A program made the position numbers and the translations under genes. A stretch of DNA of 64,000 nt from Stenotrophomonas sp. HITSZ_GD (GTDB taxonomy: Bacteria; Pseudomonadota; Gammaproteobacteria; Xanthomonadales; Xanthomonadaceae): assembly GCF_029543105.1 (NCBI RefSeq), contig NZ_JARQXB010000002.1, forward strand, positions 186,001 to 250,000, in the 5' to 3' direction. The notes under the pieces were generated by a model that saw only the letters and a program-made list of their open reading frames with translations, did not search any database and was not told the origin of the DNA. Position 1 is the first letter of the stretch. Each line of letters opens with the position of its first letter. This document shows positions 35,548 to 46,313 of the stretch, one piece after another.

Positions 35548-36771
35548 ATGTGGTGGGGCATGGATCTCAAAAGCGGCTATCCGTTCTGGTCGATTCGCAA
35601 TGGCTTGATGCACGCGTTCCCGCGCCTGGAGCGCGATGTGCGTTGCGACGTGGCGGTGATCGGCGGGGGCATCACCGGGGCATTGATCGCCGACGAGCTG
35701 GTCGCGCACGGGCACGAGGTGGCCGTGCTGGAGCAGCGCGAGATCGGATGGGGCAGCACGTCGGCCAGTACCGCGCTGTTGCAGTACGAGATCGATACGC
35801 CCTTGGTCGATCTGGCGCGGCGCCATGGCCAGGACGCCGCCGCGCTCGCCTACCTCGCCTGCGCCGAGGCCATCGACCTGTTGCAGGAGCGGGCCCGCGC
35901 GGTGGGCCAGGTCGATTACCGCCGCAACGACAGCCTCTACTACGCCAGCCGCAAGCGGGACCTGGCCGCCCTGCGCGAGGAACTGGCCGCGCGCCGAGAG
36001 ATCGGCCTGGAGCTGGACTGGGTCGAGCCCGAGGCACTGTGGCGCGACTACGGCGTGCGCGCGCCGGGCGCGCTGGTGAGCCGGCAGGCCGCGCGGATGG
36101 ACCCGTACCGGATGACCTACCGCCTGTTGGCCGCCTGCCAGCGCGCCGGCGCGGCGGTGCACGACCGCACCGCGGTGGTCGACGTGAAGCCGGCCTCGCG
36201 CGGGATCGTGCTGCGCACCGCGGAAGGGGCGCTGGTGCGCGCCGGCCATGTGGTGGTCGCCGCCGGCTATGCGGGCCAGCAATGGCTGCGCCAGCGCGTG
36301 GCGCGCAACCGCAGCAGCTACGCGTTCGTCACCGATCCGCTGCGCGACGAGGAAGCCGGCGCGCTGCGCCACACGATGGTGTGGGAAACCGCGCGGCCTT
36401 ACCTGTACCTTCGCGGCACGGCCGATGGACGGGTGATCGCCGGCGGCGAGGACGACAGCATCGACCTGCCGGCGCGCCGCGATGCGCGGGTGCTCGCCAA
36501 GGCGGCCAAGCTGCAGCGCAAGATCGCCGAGGTGATGCCGGACCTGCAGCTGCGGCCGGTGTTCGCCTGGGGCGGCACCTTCGCCGAAACCGCCGATGGC
36601 CTGCCCTTCTTCGGCGCGCATGCCGAGCATGGCCCTCGCGTGTTGTTCGCGATGGCCTACGGCGGCAACGGCATCACCTACAGCATGCTCGGCGCCGGCC
36701 TGCTACGGGCCACGATCGAGCGCCGCGGTCACCGGTTGGCCGCGCTGTTCGGCTTCGGACGGCTGGACTGA
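35548..36771 (+). CDS. FAD-dependent oxidoreductase (DAO family)
   Basis: 407 residues. The dinucleotide-binding motif VAVIGGGITGALIADEL (about residue 36) is followed by the acidic strand end VAVLEQ. FAD-contacting GWGSTSASTALLQYE and a C-terminal GGNGITYSMLGAGLL close the cofactor site. The family (glycine oxidase, D-amino-acid dehydrogenase, gamma-glutamylputrescine oxidase) oxidises amines or amino acids. No signal peptide, substrate unknown. The start could be ATG 35548 or 35560. Its 3' end overlaps the convergent HExxH gene by 43 bp. Confidence 0.85.
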   Translation: MWWGMDLKSGYPFWSIRNGLMHAFPRLERDVRCDVAVIGGGITGALIADELVAHGHEVAVLEQREIGWGSTSASTALLQYEIDTPLVDLARRHGQDAAALAYLACAEAIDLLQERARAVGQVDYRRNDSLYYASRKRDLAALREELAARREIGLELDWVEPEALWRDYGVRAPGALVSRQAARMDPYRMTYRLLAACQRAGAAVHDRTAVVDVKPASRGIVLRTAEGALVRAGHVVVAAGYAGQQWLRQRVARNRSSYAFVTDPLRDEEAGALRHTMVWETARPYLYLRGTADGRVIAGGEDDSIDLPARRDARVLAKAAKLQRKIAEVMPDLQLRPVFAWGGTFAETADGLPFFGAHAEHGPRVLFAMAYGGNGITYSMLGAGLLRATIERRGHRLAALFGFGRLD

Positions 36772-37229
36772 GCCCGGCGCCCCAGCGGAAACCAGCCGTG
36801 CCCGTGCATGGCGTAGTGGTCGGCGGCGCGCTCGAATGGGTTGCGCACGCTGATGCCGCCGCACAGCAGGTACACCGGCAGGAACAGCGGGCCCAGCAGC
36901 AGGTATTGGTAGACGTGCGCGCGCTCGTGGTCGGCCAGCCGCACCGGCGGATGGTGTGCGCGCCCGGCCTGGTGTTCGTAGGTGAAGCACGCCACGTCCA
37001 GCGAGGTGCCTTTCAGCAGGATCACATTGCCCAGCGTCATGGCCCCGCCCGGCCCCCAGGGCCAGCGCTCGACCACCAGCGCCAGCTCGCGGGCGCGCCA
37101 ACGCCAGCGCGCGCCGGCCGCCATGCCGGCCAGGCCCGCGGACAGGCCGATCAGCGTGTTGGGCAGCGTCCACGCCGCGCCGAGCACCTGCGCCAGGCGC
37201 AGCGCCGGGGCGGCAAGGCGGGCGGTCAA
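36729..37229 (-). CDS. Membrane-associated protein with HExxH motif, unknown function
   Basis: 166 residues from TTG 37229, which overlaps the PspC gene stop (TTGA), implying coupled translation; a later start is possible. The segment LADHERAHVYQYLLLGPLFL contains HERAH (His101-Glu102-x-x-His105), the zinc-metallopeptidase signature, directly before a hydrophobic stretch. NPFERAADHYA follows with acidic residues (Glu133, Asp137) that could supply a third ligand. An N-terminal hydrophobic segment (about 20-40) is also present. It is last in the phaE-phaC-DUF5329-pspC operon. Peptidase activity is inference from one motif. Confidence 0.6.
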   Translation of the reverse strand: MTARLAAPALRLAQVLGAAWTLPNTLIGLSAGLAGMAAGARWRWRARELALVVERWPWGPGGAMTLGNVILLKGTSLDVACFTYEHQAGRAHHPPVRLADHERAHVYQYLLLGPLFLPVYLLCGGISVRNPFERAADHYAMHGHGWFPLGRRAQSSRPKPNSAANR

Positions 37230-37429
37230 TCGGCCTCGTTGGGGATCAGCAGCCACAGCAGCAGGTAGACCAGCAATCCCGGGAAGGCCGCCGAGGCGAT
37301 CGACACGATCACGTAGATCACCCGCAACAGGGTCGAGTTCCAGCCGAAACGATGCGCGATGCCGCCGATCACGCCGGCGATCATGCGGTCGTTGAGCGAA
37401 CGGGACAGCGTGCGCGGCGCGGTGCTCAT
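37226..37429 (-). CDS. PspC-domain small membrane protein
   Basis: 67 residues: a basic N-terminus (MSTAPRTLSRSLNDRMIAGV), then IGGIAHRFGWNSTLLRVIYVI leading into two membrane segments, which is the PspC fold. PspC proteins sense or relay envelope stress in phage-shock systems, but short stand-alone copies are common and no pspA, pspB or pspF is nearby. ATG 37429 has AGGAG about 8 bp upstream. It follows the DUF5329 gene by 41 bp and overlaps the HExxH gene. Confidence 0.88.
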   Translation of the reverse strand: MSTAPRTLSRSLNDRMIAGVIGGIAHRFGWNSTLLRVIYVIVSIASAAFPGLLVYLLLWLLIPNEAD

Positions 37430-37470
37430 GCAACGGCTCCTGGAACGGGACGCCGCCAATATAGCCGGCT

Positions 37471-37842
37471 TCAGGTGCCCGCGCGGTGACGGCGCTGCGC
37501 CCGCAGCTGTTCCTCGAACCATGCCGCGGCATCGCGTTCGGGCTGGCCCGGGCAGGCCACGCGATAAGCGCGACCGCTCACGCTGCTGCGGCTGGCCGCG
37601 CGCGCGATGAATTGCTCCGGCGTGCCGGCCTGGCCACGTGCCTGCAGGTAGTCGTACTTGCGCTGCAGGTGCGCGGCGGCGCGGGCGCCGTCGTACCAGC
37701 TGCCGTTGCGCTGGAAGCGACATGGCGAGGCGGCGAGCGCGTCGACCAGCGCGGCGATCTCGCGCGCCGCCTCGGTGGCTGGTGCGGCGCCCTGCGCGGT
37801 GGCGCCGAACGACAACAGCAGGGCGAGGGCTTCAGCCCGCAT
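37471..37842 (-). CDS. DUF5329-family exported protein
   Basis: 123 residues. A short signal-peptide-like N-terminus (MRAEALALLLSFGATAQGAA) precedes EIAALVDALAASPCRFQRNGSW and HLQRKYDYLQARGQ, the family core; Cys41 and Cys96 may pair in the periplasm. ATG 37842 overlaps the 3' end of phaC by 11 bp, so it belongs to the PHA operon. Function is unknown. Confidence 0.75.
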   Translation of the reverse strand: MRAEALALLLSFGATAQGAAPATEAAREIAALVDALAASPCRFQRNGSWYDGARAAAHLQRKYDYLQARGQAGTPEQFIARAASRSSVSGRAYRVACPGQPERDAAAWFEEQLRAQRRHRAGT

Positions 37843-38905
37843 CGCGCTCGCGCAGCCAGCGGTGGATCGCCGCCGGCACCTCGCGCTGGGCGCGCCCGGA
37901 GACGTAGATGCCGATGTGCCCACCGCGGAAACTCAGCTCGCTGTAGTCCTGGCTGCCGGTGCGCCCGGCCAGCGCGCGCGAGGCCGCCGGCGGCACCAGG
38001 TGGTCCTGCTCGGCGTAGATGTTGAGCAGCGGCATGTCCACCGCGGCCAGGTCCACCGGCTCGCCACCGATCTCGATGCCGCCTTCCACCAGCCCGTTGC
38101 GCTGGTAGAACTGCTTGACGAACTCGCGGAAGGCTTCGCCGGCCAGGTCGGGCGAATCGAAGATCCACTTCTCCATGCGCAGGAAATCCTCCAGCGCCTG
38201 CTTGTCATCGAGGATGTCGAGCAAGCCGACGTACTTCTGCAAGTTGAGCCGGAACGGCTTGAGCATGAGGTAGCTGGCGTTCATCAGGTCGGCCGGGATG
38301 TTGCCGACGGTGTCGACCATCAGGTCCACATCCACCGTGCGCGCCCAGCTGGAGAGCATGTTGTCGGGCGTGTGGAAATCCACCGGTGTCACCATCGTGA
38401 CCAGGTTGCGCAGCTTGTGCGGGCGCAAGGCGGCGTAGCACAGCGAGAACGTACCGCCCTGGCAGACGCCCAGCACGTCGATGGCCGGCACGCCGGCCTC
38501 CCGGCGCAGGGCGTCGACCGCGCCGTCGAGGAAGCGCAGCAGGTAATCCTCGAGCGTGAGGTAGCGCTCGGAGCGGTCCGGGTAGCCCCAGTCGAGCACG
38601 TAGACGTCCTCGCCCTGGGCGAGCAGCCCGCGCACCAGCGATCGGTCCGCTTGCAGGTCCACCATGTACGGGCGGTTGACCAGCGCGTAGACGATTAGCA
38701 GCGGCACGCGCGCGGTGGGCGGGGTATCGCCGACGAAACGGTAGAGCACCACGCGGCCGTCGCGCCACACTTCCTGGCGCGCGGTGGCGCCGTAGTCCAC
38801 TTCGTCCACGCCAGGCAGCACCTTCAGGCCCTCGGCGAGCTTGCGCTGGAAAGCCAGGGTCTCCTGCAGCAGATCGTCGGCGTTGAAGCCCAGCGGGCCT
38901 TTCAT
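37832..38905 (-). CDS. phaC: Class III PHA synthase catalytic subunit PhaC
   Basis: 357 residues, the size of class III PhaC (class I and II are about 560-600). It polymerises 3-hydroxyacyl-CoA into polyhydroxyalkanoate granules. The lipase-like box GVCQGG places nucleophile Cys148, equivalent to Cys149 of the Allochromatium enzyme. The catalytic Asp is in YAEQDHLVPP and the His in RGGHIGIYVS near the C-terminus. Its ATG overlaps the phaE stop by 4 bp, as expected for a PhaE-PhaC heteromer. Confidence 0.95.
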   Translation of the reverse strand: MKGPLGFNADDLLQETLAFQRKLAEGLKVLPGVDEVDYGATARQEVWRDGRVVLYRFVGDTPPTARVPLLIVYALVNRPYMVDLQADRSLVRGLLAQGEDVYVLDWGYPDRSERYLTLEDYLLRFLDGAVDALRREAGVPAIDVLGVCQGGTFSLCYAALRPHKLRNLVTMVTPVDFHTPDNMLSSWARTVDVDLMVDTVGNIPADLMNASYLMLKPFRLNLQKYVGLLDILDDKQALEDFLRMEKWIFDSPDLAGEAFREFVKQFYQRNGLVEGGIEIGGEPVDLAAVDMPLLNIYAEQDHLVPPAASRALAGRTGSQDYSELSFRGGHIGIYVSGRAQREVPAAIHRWLRERDAG

Positions 38906-40050
38906 CGCGTGGTCCTCTTCGCTGCGGCGGCGGTGCGCGCGGCGGCCTTCTTCGCCGCGGGCCGGCTGGCGGTGGCCTGCTTGGCGGCCTCCTTGGCAGG
39001 AGCCCGGCCGGGTTTCTTCGCCGGCGCGGTGGCGCGTGCCGATGGCTTGGCCTGCGCGGCCGCCGGACGCGGGGCAGGCTTCGGGGCGGGCCGGGGCGTG
39101 GGCCCGCGCGAGGGCGCCGCGCGGGCCGCGCCCTCGCCCACCGCCGCCACCAGCCGGCGCACGGTGCGCTCCAGCTCGGCGATGCGCTTGTGCGCGGCGT
39201 CCATCTCCGAGCGCGTGGGCATGCCGTACTGCCCGGCGACCTGCTCCACCTCACGCTGCAACGCCGCCCGCAGGCGCATGTGCGCGTTGGCAAAGGCGCC
39301 ATAGATCTCGCGGAACTCGTCGGACAGCGCGACCGCGTTGTAGGCCTCCTCGGCCGCCTCGATCCACAGGTCGAACAGTGCCCGCGCACTGGTCAGCTGG
39401 CTGCCCAGCGCCTCGTGCTCGGCCAGCTTGGCCTGGAACAGGTCGAACGCCCGGTCCAGCGCGGCGCGCAGCTGCTGCAGGTAAGCCTGGGACTGGGCCT
39501 GGTAGTCCTGCTGCAAGCGCACCAGGTCCTGCCAGCGCGACTGATGGTTGCGGCCCAAGCCCATGGCCGGCATGTCCAGCCACGGCGCGCTGTCCCGCCG
39601 CCATTGCTCCAGCGTCTGCGCGGCCTGTTGCAGCCACGGGTCGAAGCCGCCGGCCGTACCGCCGCGCAGCGCGCCGAGCACCCATTGCAGCATGTCATCG
39701 CCCTGCCCCTGCACCGCCTCGCGCCAGGCGCCGGCCACTTCGGCGCTGCTGGTATCGCGGCCGGCGAAGCGAGCGGCAACGTCCTGCATCAGCCCGAGCC
39801 AGTCGCCAGCCTGATGGCTGGCGCGATCCACCGGCCCGCGCGTATCGCCGGGGATGCCCTCGCCCAGCAGCGTGCGCCACCAGCCCAGCGCCTGCGTCCA
39901 GCCGGCGCCGGCAGGGTCCTCGCCGGGCCGCGCGCCGGTGCCGCCGACCGCGGCGGCGCTGCCGTGCTGCAAGGCCTGGCTCCAGGCCTCCCAGTAGCGG
40001 CGCGCCTGCGCCTGAGCGTCCTGGCCCGGGTCGTCGCCGTTGGCGGTCAT
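38902..40050 (-). CDS. phaE: Class III PHA synthase subunit PhaE
   Basis: 382 residues. The helical PhaE domain includes ARRYWEAWSQALQHG, RWQDLVRLQQDYQAQSQAYL, and FDLWIEAAEEAYNAVALSDE followed by FREIYGAFANAHMRL. A C-terminal coiled-coil-like segment (AHKRIAELERTVRRLVAAV) leads into a long Ala/Lys/Pro-rich basic tail (about residues 315-382). That tail resembles histone-H1-like or PhaF-type DNA-binding tails and is longer than in the Allochromatium protein. PhaE activates PhaC and sets granule size. GAGGAG lies 6 bp before ATG 40050. It starts 39 bp after pssA. Confidence 0.9.
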   Translation of the reverse strand: MTANGDDPGQDAQAQARRYWEAWSQALQHGSAAAVGGTGARPGEDPAGAGWTQALGWWRTLLGEGIPGDTRGPVDRASHQAGDWLGLMQDVAARFAGRDTSSAEVAGAWREAVQGQGDDMLQWVLGALRGGTAGGFDPWLQQAAQTLEQWRRDSAPWLDMPAMGLGRNHQSRWQDLVRLQQDYQAQSQAYLQQLRAALDRAFDLFQAKLAEHEALGSQLTSARALFDLWIEAAEEAYNAVALSDEFREIYGAFANAHMRLRAALQREVEQVAGQYGMPTRSEMDAAHKRIAELERTVRRLVAAVGEGAARAAPSRGPTPRPAPKPAPRPAAAQAKPSARATAPAKKPGRAPAKEAAKQATASRPAAKKAAARTAAAAKRTTR

Positions 40051-40089
40051 GCGGTTCTCCTCATCGCGTGGCGATCATGGTGCCGCGGG

Positions 40090-40704
40090 TCACGGCTTGG
40101 GGATATGCAGGGTCTTGCTGATCATCAACGAACCGGACAGCGCGTACAGCAGCACCAGCGGGTGCAGCAGCCACGGCCCCAGGCGCCATTCGCCCCACCA
40201 CAGCGCCTCGCCGATGCGGCCGGTGGACGCAGCCACCACCAGCAGGATCACCAGCAGCAGGCTGGTGGGAATGGGCGTGCCCTCGAAATACTTGACCTTG
40301 TCGTCGTCGCCGGCCAGCGCCTCGGCGGTGACGTTGTAGCGTGCCAGGCGGCTGACCCCGCAGCACACGAAATAGCTCAGTACCAGCCAGTCCCAGCCGC
40401 CCTGCAGGCCGCAGGCGTAGCCGAGCGCGGCCGGCGCCACGCCGAAGGAGATCACGTCGGCCAGCGAGTCGAGCTCGCGGCCCAGCGTGGAGGAGGACTT
40501 GCGCCAACGCGCCACCCGCCCGTCCAGCGCGTCGAAGATGAAGGCCAGCGGGATCAACGCCATGCCGAACAACAAGTCGCCGCGGTGCCCGTCCTGCAGG
40601 AAGCGCATGGCCGCGAAGATCGCGCCGGTGCCGCAGAACGCATTGGCCAGGGTGAACCAATCGGCCAGCTGGAAGTCGCGCAACATCGAGAAATGGCGTT
40701 TCAT
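40090..40704 (-). CDS. pssA: CDP-diacylglycerol-serine O-phosphatidyltransferase
   Basis: 204 residues. It makes phosphatidylserine from CDP-diacylglycerol and serine in the inner membrane. The CDP-alcohol phosphotransferase signature DGx2ARx8Gx3Dx3D is complete in LDGRVARWRKSSSTLGRELD then SLAD. Six or so membrane helices follow, with PIPTSLLLV late in the protein, as in PssA. ATG 40704 is chosen over a GTG at 40731. It is upstream of phaE with a 39-bp gap, an unusual pairing that may be co-transcribed. Confidence 0.88.
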   Translation of the reverse strand: MKRHFSMLRDFQLADWFTLANAFCGTGAIFAAMRFLQDGHRGDLLFGMALIPLAFIFDALDGRVARWRKSSSTLGRELDSLADVISFGVAPAALGYACGLQGGWDWLVLSYFVCCGVSRLARYNVTAEALAGDDDKVKYFEGTPIPTSLLLVILLVVAASTGRIGEALWWGEWRLGPWLLHPLVLLYALSGSLMISKTLHIPKP

Positions 40705-40792
40705 GCAAACTCGGATCGAAGGCCGACGCACAGGTTAGCGCGACCGGCGCGCGGCGGCGACGGCTCCCCCCTTTCCCAAGCCCGGAGGCTTC

Positions 40793-41551
40793 ATGCACCA
40801 CGTCCTGATCACCGGCGCCGGCAGCGGCATCGGCGCCGGCATTGCCGCCGAACTGGCCGCGACCGGCCGCCACCTCATCGTCAGCGACATGGACCTGGCG
40901 GCGGCCGAAGCGGTGGCTGCGGCCATCCGCGCCGACGGCGGCTCGGCCCAGGCGCTGGCGCTGGACGTGACGTCCGACGACAGCGTGGCGCGGGCGCTGG
41001 GCACGCTGGCGCGCGGCCCGGACGTACTGGTCAACAACGCCGGCCTGCAGCACGTGGCGCCGCTGGAGGCGTTCCCGATGGCGCGCTGGGACCTGCTCGT
41101 GCAGGTGATGCTCACCGGTGTGGCGCGGCTCACCCAGGCGGTGCTGCCCGGCATGCGCGAGCGCGGGTTCGGGCGCATCGTCAATATCGGCAGCATCCAC
41201 TCGCTGGTCGCCAGCCCGTACAAGAGCGCCTACGTGGCGGCCAAGCACGGGTTGGTCGGCTTTTCCAAGGTGCTGGCGCTGGAGACCGCGCATGAGGACA
41301 TCACCATCAACACGCTGTGCCCGAGCTACGTGAAGACGCCGCTGGTGGACAAGCAGATCGCCGACCAGGCGAAGGCGCGCGGCATCCCGGAAGCGGAGGT
41401 GATCGACCAGGTGATGCTGGCGCCGATGCCCAAGGGGCGCTTCATCGAATACGACGAACTGGCTGGAACCATCGCCTTCCTCGCCTCGCCGCCGGCGCGC
41501 AACATCACCGGGCAGACCCTGGCCATCGACGGGGGATGGACCGCGCAATGA
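40793..41551 (+). CDS. bdhA: D-3-hydroxybutyrate dehydrogenase
   Basis: 252-residue short-chain dehydrogenase. It interconverts 3-hydroxybutyrate and acetoacetate with NAD, the step after PHB depolymerisation. Cofactor motif TGAGSGIG, NNAG, catalytic Ser144 (GSIHS), Tyr157 and Lys161 (YVAAK). The blocks LQHVAPLEAFP, CPSYVKTPLVDKQIADQAK and APMPKGRFIE are specific to 3-hydroxybutyrate dehydrogenases. GGAGG lies 5 bp before ATG 40793. It is divergent from pssA-phaE-phaC, linking PHA synthesis with its breakdown product. Confidence 0.92.
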   Translation: MHHVLITGAGSGIGAGIAAELAATGRHLIVSDMDLAAAEAVAAAIRADGGSAQALALDVTSDDSVARALGTLARGPDVLVNNAGLQHVAPLEAFPMARWDLLVQVMLTGVARLTQAVLPGMRERGFGRIVNIGSIHSLVASPYKSAYVAAKHGLVGFSKVLALETAHEDITINTLCPSYVKTPLVDKQIADQAKARGIPEAEVIDQVMLAPMPKGRFIEYDELAGTIAFLASPPARNITGQTLAIDGGWTAQ

Positions 41552-41632
41552 AGTGAAAATTGAAGTGAAGAAAGGCTGGTCAATTCTTCGCCAAGCTACT
41601 TGACAGCCAGACGTGCCGGGGGCTGCCGGCGA

Positions 41633-41667
41633 TTATCCAAACAGTTGTCCACATGCCGTGTGGATAG
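41633..41667. repeat. Cluster of three DnaA-box-like 9-mers
   Basis: TTATCCAAA (41633-41641), TTGTCCACA (41645-41653) and TGTGGATAG (41659-41667, CTATCCACA on the other strand) each differ by one base from the DnaA box TTATCCACA. The last two form a TCCACA/TGTGGA inverted repeat. They fall within 35 bp of the noncoding gap after bdhA (41552-41714), which is AT-richer than the surroundings. No dnaA, dnaN or gidA gene is near, so this is not an obvious oriC. Confidence 0.5.
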
Positions 41668-41714
41668 TCTGAACGGTTGACAAAACGCCGGCGGCCACGC
41701 AGCCACCGCCGCGC

Positions 41715-42200
41715 TCAGCGCGAGAACGACCAGGACTGCATGCGGCCATCGCGATACGGCATCACGCCGTGGAACGGGCGCGGGTCGCCATCGAACACCA
41801 GCGGCAGGAAGTGGCGGTCACCTTCCCACATCGGCAGGGTATCCAGGCGGTCCAGCGGCACCCATTCCAGCGTGCCCTCCGGGTTGGAGGCCAGCGTTTC
41901 CCCGCGGTAGCGGTCGATCACGAACACGAAGCCGAGCCAATCCTCGCCGTGCTTGCCGAAGCCCGGCCAGCTCACCGTGCCGCGCAGCTGCATGGACTCG
42001 CACTCGATGCCGGCCTCCTCGCGCAATTCGCGGCGCATGCAGGCCATCACGTCCTCGTCCGGCTCGACCTTGCCGCCCAGGCCGTTGTACTTGCCCAGGT
42101 GGTGGTCGCCGGGGCGGGCGTTGCGGTGGATCATCAGGACCTGGCTGCCATCGGCGGACAGCACGTAGCCGAGGGTGGCGACGATGGGGGTGTAAGGCAT
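41715..42200 (-). CDS. NUDIX hydrolase, 8-oxo-dGTP diphosphatase-like
   Basis: 161 residues. The full NUDIX box (residues 43-65, GKVEPDEDVMACMRRELREE then AGI) binds Mg and hydrolyses nucleoside diphosphate-X bonds. The opening YTPIVATLGYVL, with NARPGDHHLGKYNGLGG, is typical of MutT/MTH1-like 8-oxo-dGTP diphosphatases. ATG 42200 begins the conserved domain; the longer open frame upstream is a shadow of the DUF1249 gene. Cytoplasmic and monocistronic. Family is secure; substrate is likely but not shown. Confidence 0.88.
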   Translation of the reverse strand: MPYTPIVATLGYVLSADGSQVLMIHRNARPGDHHLGKYNGLGGKVEPDEDVMACMRRELREEAGIECESMQLRGTVSWPGFGKHGEDWLGFVFVIDRYRGETLASNPEGTLEWVPLDRLDTLPMWEGDRHFLPLVFDGDPRPFHGVMPYRDGRMQSWSFSR

Positions 42201-42268
42201 GTGCGGTCGAACGGGCCAAAGAACGCCAGTATGACCCAAGCGCGGCGGCCGGGCGCCGCGGCGCGACC

Positions 42269-42760
42269 TCAGGCCACGGGCAGCGCGGCCAGGTCCGGCT
42301 CGGCCGGGCGCAGGCGCGCCACGCCGTGGCCGCGCTCGGCCAGGTATTCGAGCCACTTGCCCAGGAAGGTGTTCATCCGCATGCGGTGGTTGATCAGCTC
42401 GGCCGGCGGCGGATACAGGCCCATCACGTCCTGCCAGCGCCGCCCGACGTAGCAATGGGTCGTCTCGGCCTGGCGGGCGTCGCGATACAGGCGCACGTAG
42501 GCGGAGGGGTCCGGCTCGCCGGTGACCGGGTCGCACAGGTCGTAGGTCAGCCGCAACTCCACCGTGTAGGGATGGCGCTCGAGCACTTCCAGCCGCAGGT
42601 CCAGGCCGTCGCCGACGCTGGACAGGTAGCTGCCGGTGGCCAGGTCGGCCGGCGCGAACAGCCGGGTGAGGTGGACGTAGTTCTCCGCGTACAGGCCCAT
42701 CAGCCAGCCGAAACGGCTCAGCCGGGGGATGCGTTCGTGGCGGGCATGGACATGTTGCAT
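42269..42760 (-). CDS. DUF1249-family protein
   Basis: 163 residues. The motif SRFGWLMGLYAENYVHLTRL followed by LDLRLEVLERHPYTVELRLTYD matches the DUF1249 (YqiB-like) family of gammaproteobacteria, soluble proteins of unknown role. The C-terminal MRMNTFLGKWLEYLAERGH is the other conserved block. ATG 42760 begins the conserved region. It lies between NUDIX and ppsR on the same strand. Confidence 0.85.
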   Translation of the reverse strand: MQHVHARHERIPRLSRFGWLMGLYAENYVHLTRLFAPADLATGSYLSSVGDGLDLRLEVLERHPYTVELRLTYDLCDPVTGEPDPSAYVRLYRDARQAETTHCYVGRRWQDVMGLYPPPAELINHRMRMNTFLGKWLEYLAERGHGVARLRPAEPDLAALPVA

Positions 42761-42864
42761 GGGGCCGATCCTACACGCTGCGCCGCAGCAGCGGCAGCAT
42801 TGAAAAGCGCCCGCCGCGCCCCTATCTTGGAGGCTCCCCAGACGCTCTTCCCGCCCGGCCCGCG

Positions 42865-43686
42865 CTAGAACATCTCGCGCTGCAGGCCGAAGGTGGTCAG
42901 CACCTTGCTGGAAATCTCCTCGATCGAGGTGTGCGTCGTGCTGAGCGTCGGGATCCGCTCCATCTGGAACATCCGTTCGGCGGCCGCCACCTCGCGCCGG
43001 CACGTCTCGGGCGCCGAGTAGCGCGAATTCGGACGGCGCTCCTGGCGGATCTGCTGCAGGCGGTCCGGGTCGATGGTCAAGCCGAACAACTTGCGCCGGT
43101 ATGCCCGCAGCCGCGGCGGCAGGTGGTCCGATTCCAGGTCCTCGTCGGTGAGCGGATAGTTCGCCGCCTTCACCCCGTAATGGAGCGCCAGGTAGATGCA
43201 GGTGGGCGTCTTGCCGGCGCGCGACACCGCCACCAGGATCACGTCCGCCTCGTCGTAGTCCAGCGCCACGCCGTCGTCGTGGCTCAGGGCGAAATTCATC
43301 GCGTTGATGCGGCGGTGGTAGGTCTCGAAATCGACCATGCCGTGCGCGCGGCCTACCCGCGAATGGCGCGGGCTGTTGAGTTCGCGCTCCAGCGGCTCGA
43401 TGAAGGGGGCGAACACGTCCAGCATCAGCGCGCCGCTCTCGGCCAAGATCAGGCTCAGCTGCGGGTCCACGCAGGAGTTCACCACGATCGGGCGCACCTG
43501 GTAGCGCTCACCGGCGGACACGATCCGGTGGCACGCCTCGCGCGCCTTGTCTGGATCGTCAATGAACGAAAGTCGGTCGGTGACGAAGCTGAAACCGCTG
43601 AACTGGGTGAGCAGGCTATGCCCAATGGTTTCAGCGGTGATACCGGTTCCATCGGACACATAGAACACCGGCCGGGACGTGGACAT
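42865..43686 (-). CDS. ppsR: PEP synthase regulatory kinase/pyrophosphorylase
   Basis: 273 residues (DUF299). It uses ADP to phosphorylate, and inorganic phosphate to dephosphorylate, a Thr next to the catalytic His of PEP synthase, switching gluconeogenesis off and on. The N-terminus [19 protein letters not shown] and the nucleotide-binding loop [16 protein letters not shown] are diagnostic. ATG 43686 removes a 46-residue non-conserved extension. It is divergent from ppsA, its target, the usual arrangement in proteobacteria. Confidence 0.93.
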   Translation of the reverse strand: MSTSRPVFYVSDGTGITAETIGHSLLTQFSGFSFVTDRLSFIDDPDKAREACHRIVSAGERYQVRPIVVNSCVDPQLSLILAESGALMLDVFAPFIEPLERELNSPRHSRVGRAHGMVDFETYHRRINAMNFALSHDDGVALDYDEADVILVAVSRAGKTPTCIYLALHYGVKAANYPLTDEDLESDHLPPRLRAYRRKLFGLTIDPDRLQQIRQERRPNSRYSAPETCRREVAAAERMFQMERIPTLSTTHTSIEEISSKVLTTFGLQREMF

Positions 43687-43829
43687 GGGCTTCACTCGCG
43701 GTAATGGAACGGGGTCTTCGCCATCGCGCAACCTTGTGCGGGATTGCTTGCGCACTGCATCATAGTGGCTTCTTCCTACGGACGCGGCCATGCAGCCCGC
43801 TCGGGCGATGGCCATACGGAGCATCGCGC

Positions 43830-46223
<2,394 letters not shown>

Positions 46224-46262
46224 CGTCACCTTGATCCCGCGGCCGGTACAGTGGCCCCACGC

Positions 46263-46290
46263 AAGCCCCGCCCTGCGGGGCTTCGTGTTT
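46263..46290 (+). terminator. Rho-independent terminator of ppsA
   Basis: AAGCCCCGC-CCT-GCGGGGCTT gives a perfect 9-bp stem with a 3-nt loop, 40 bp after the ppsA stop, followed by CGTGTTTTT. Confidence 0.85.
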
Positions 46291-46313
46291 TTCGCGACAG
46301 GAGAATCCGCTCG

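Noticed and set aside
41633-41667. Chromosomal origin of replication
   Set aside because: DnaA-like boxes are few and imperfect, and dnaA, dnaN, rpmH or gidA are absent nearby, so only a DnaA-box cluster is reported.
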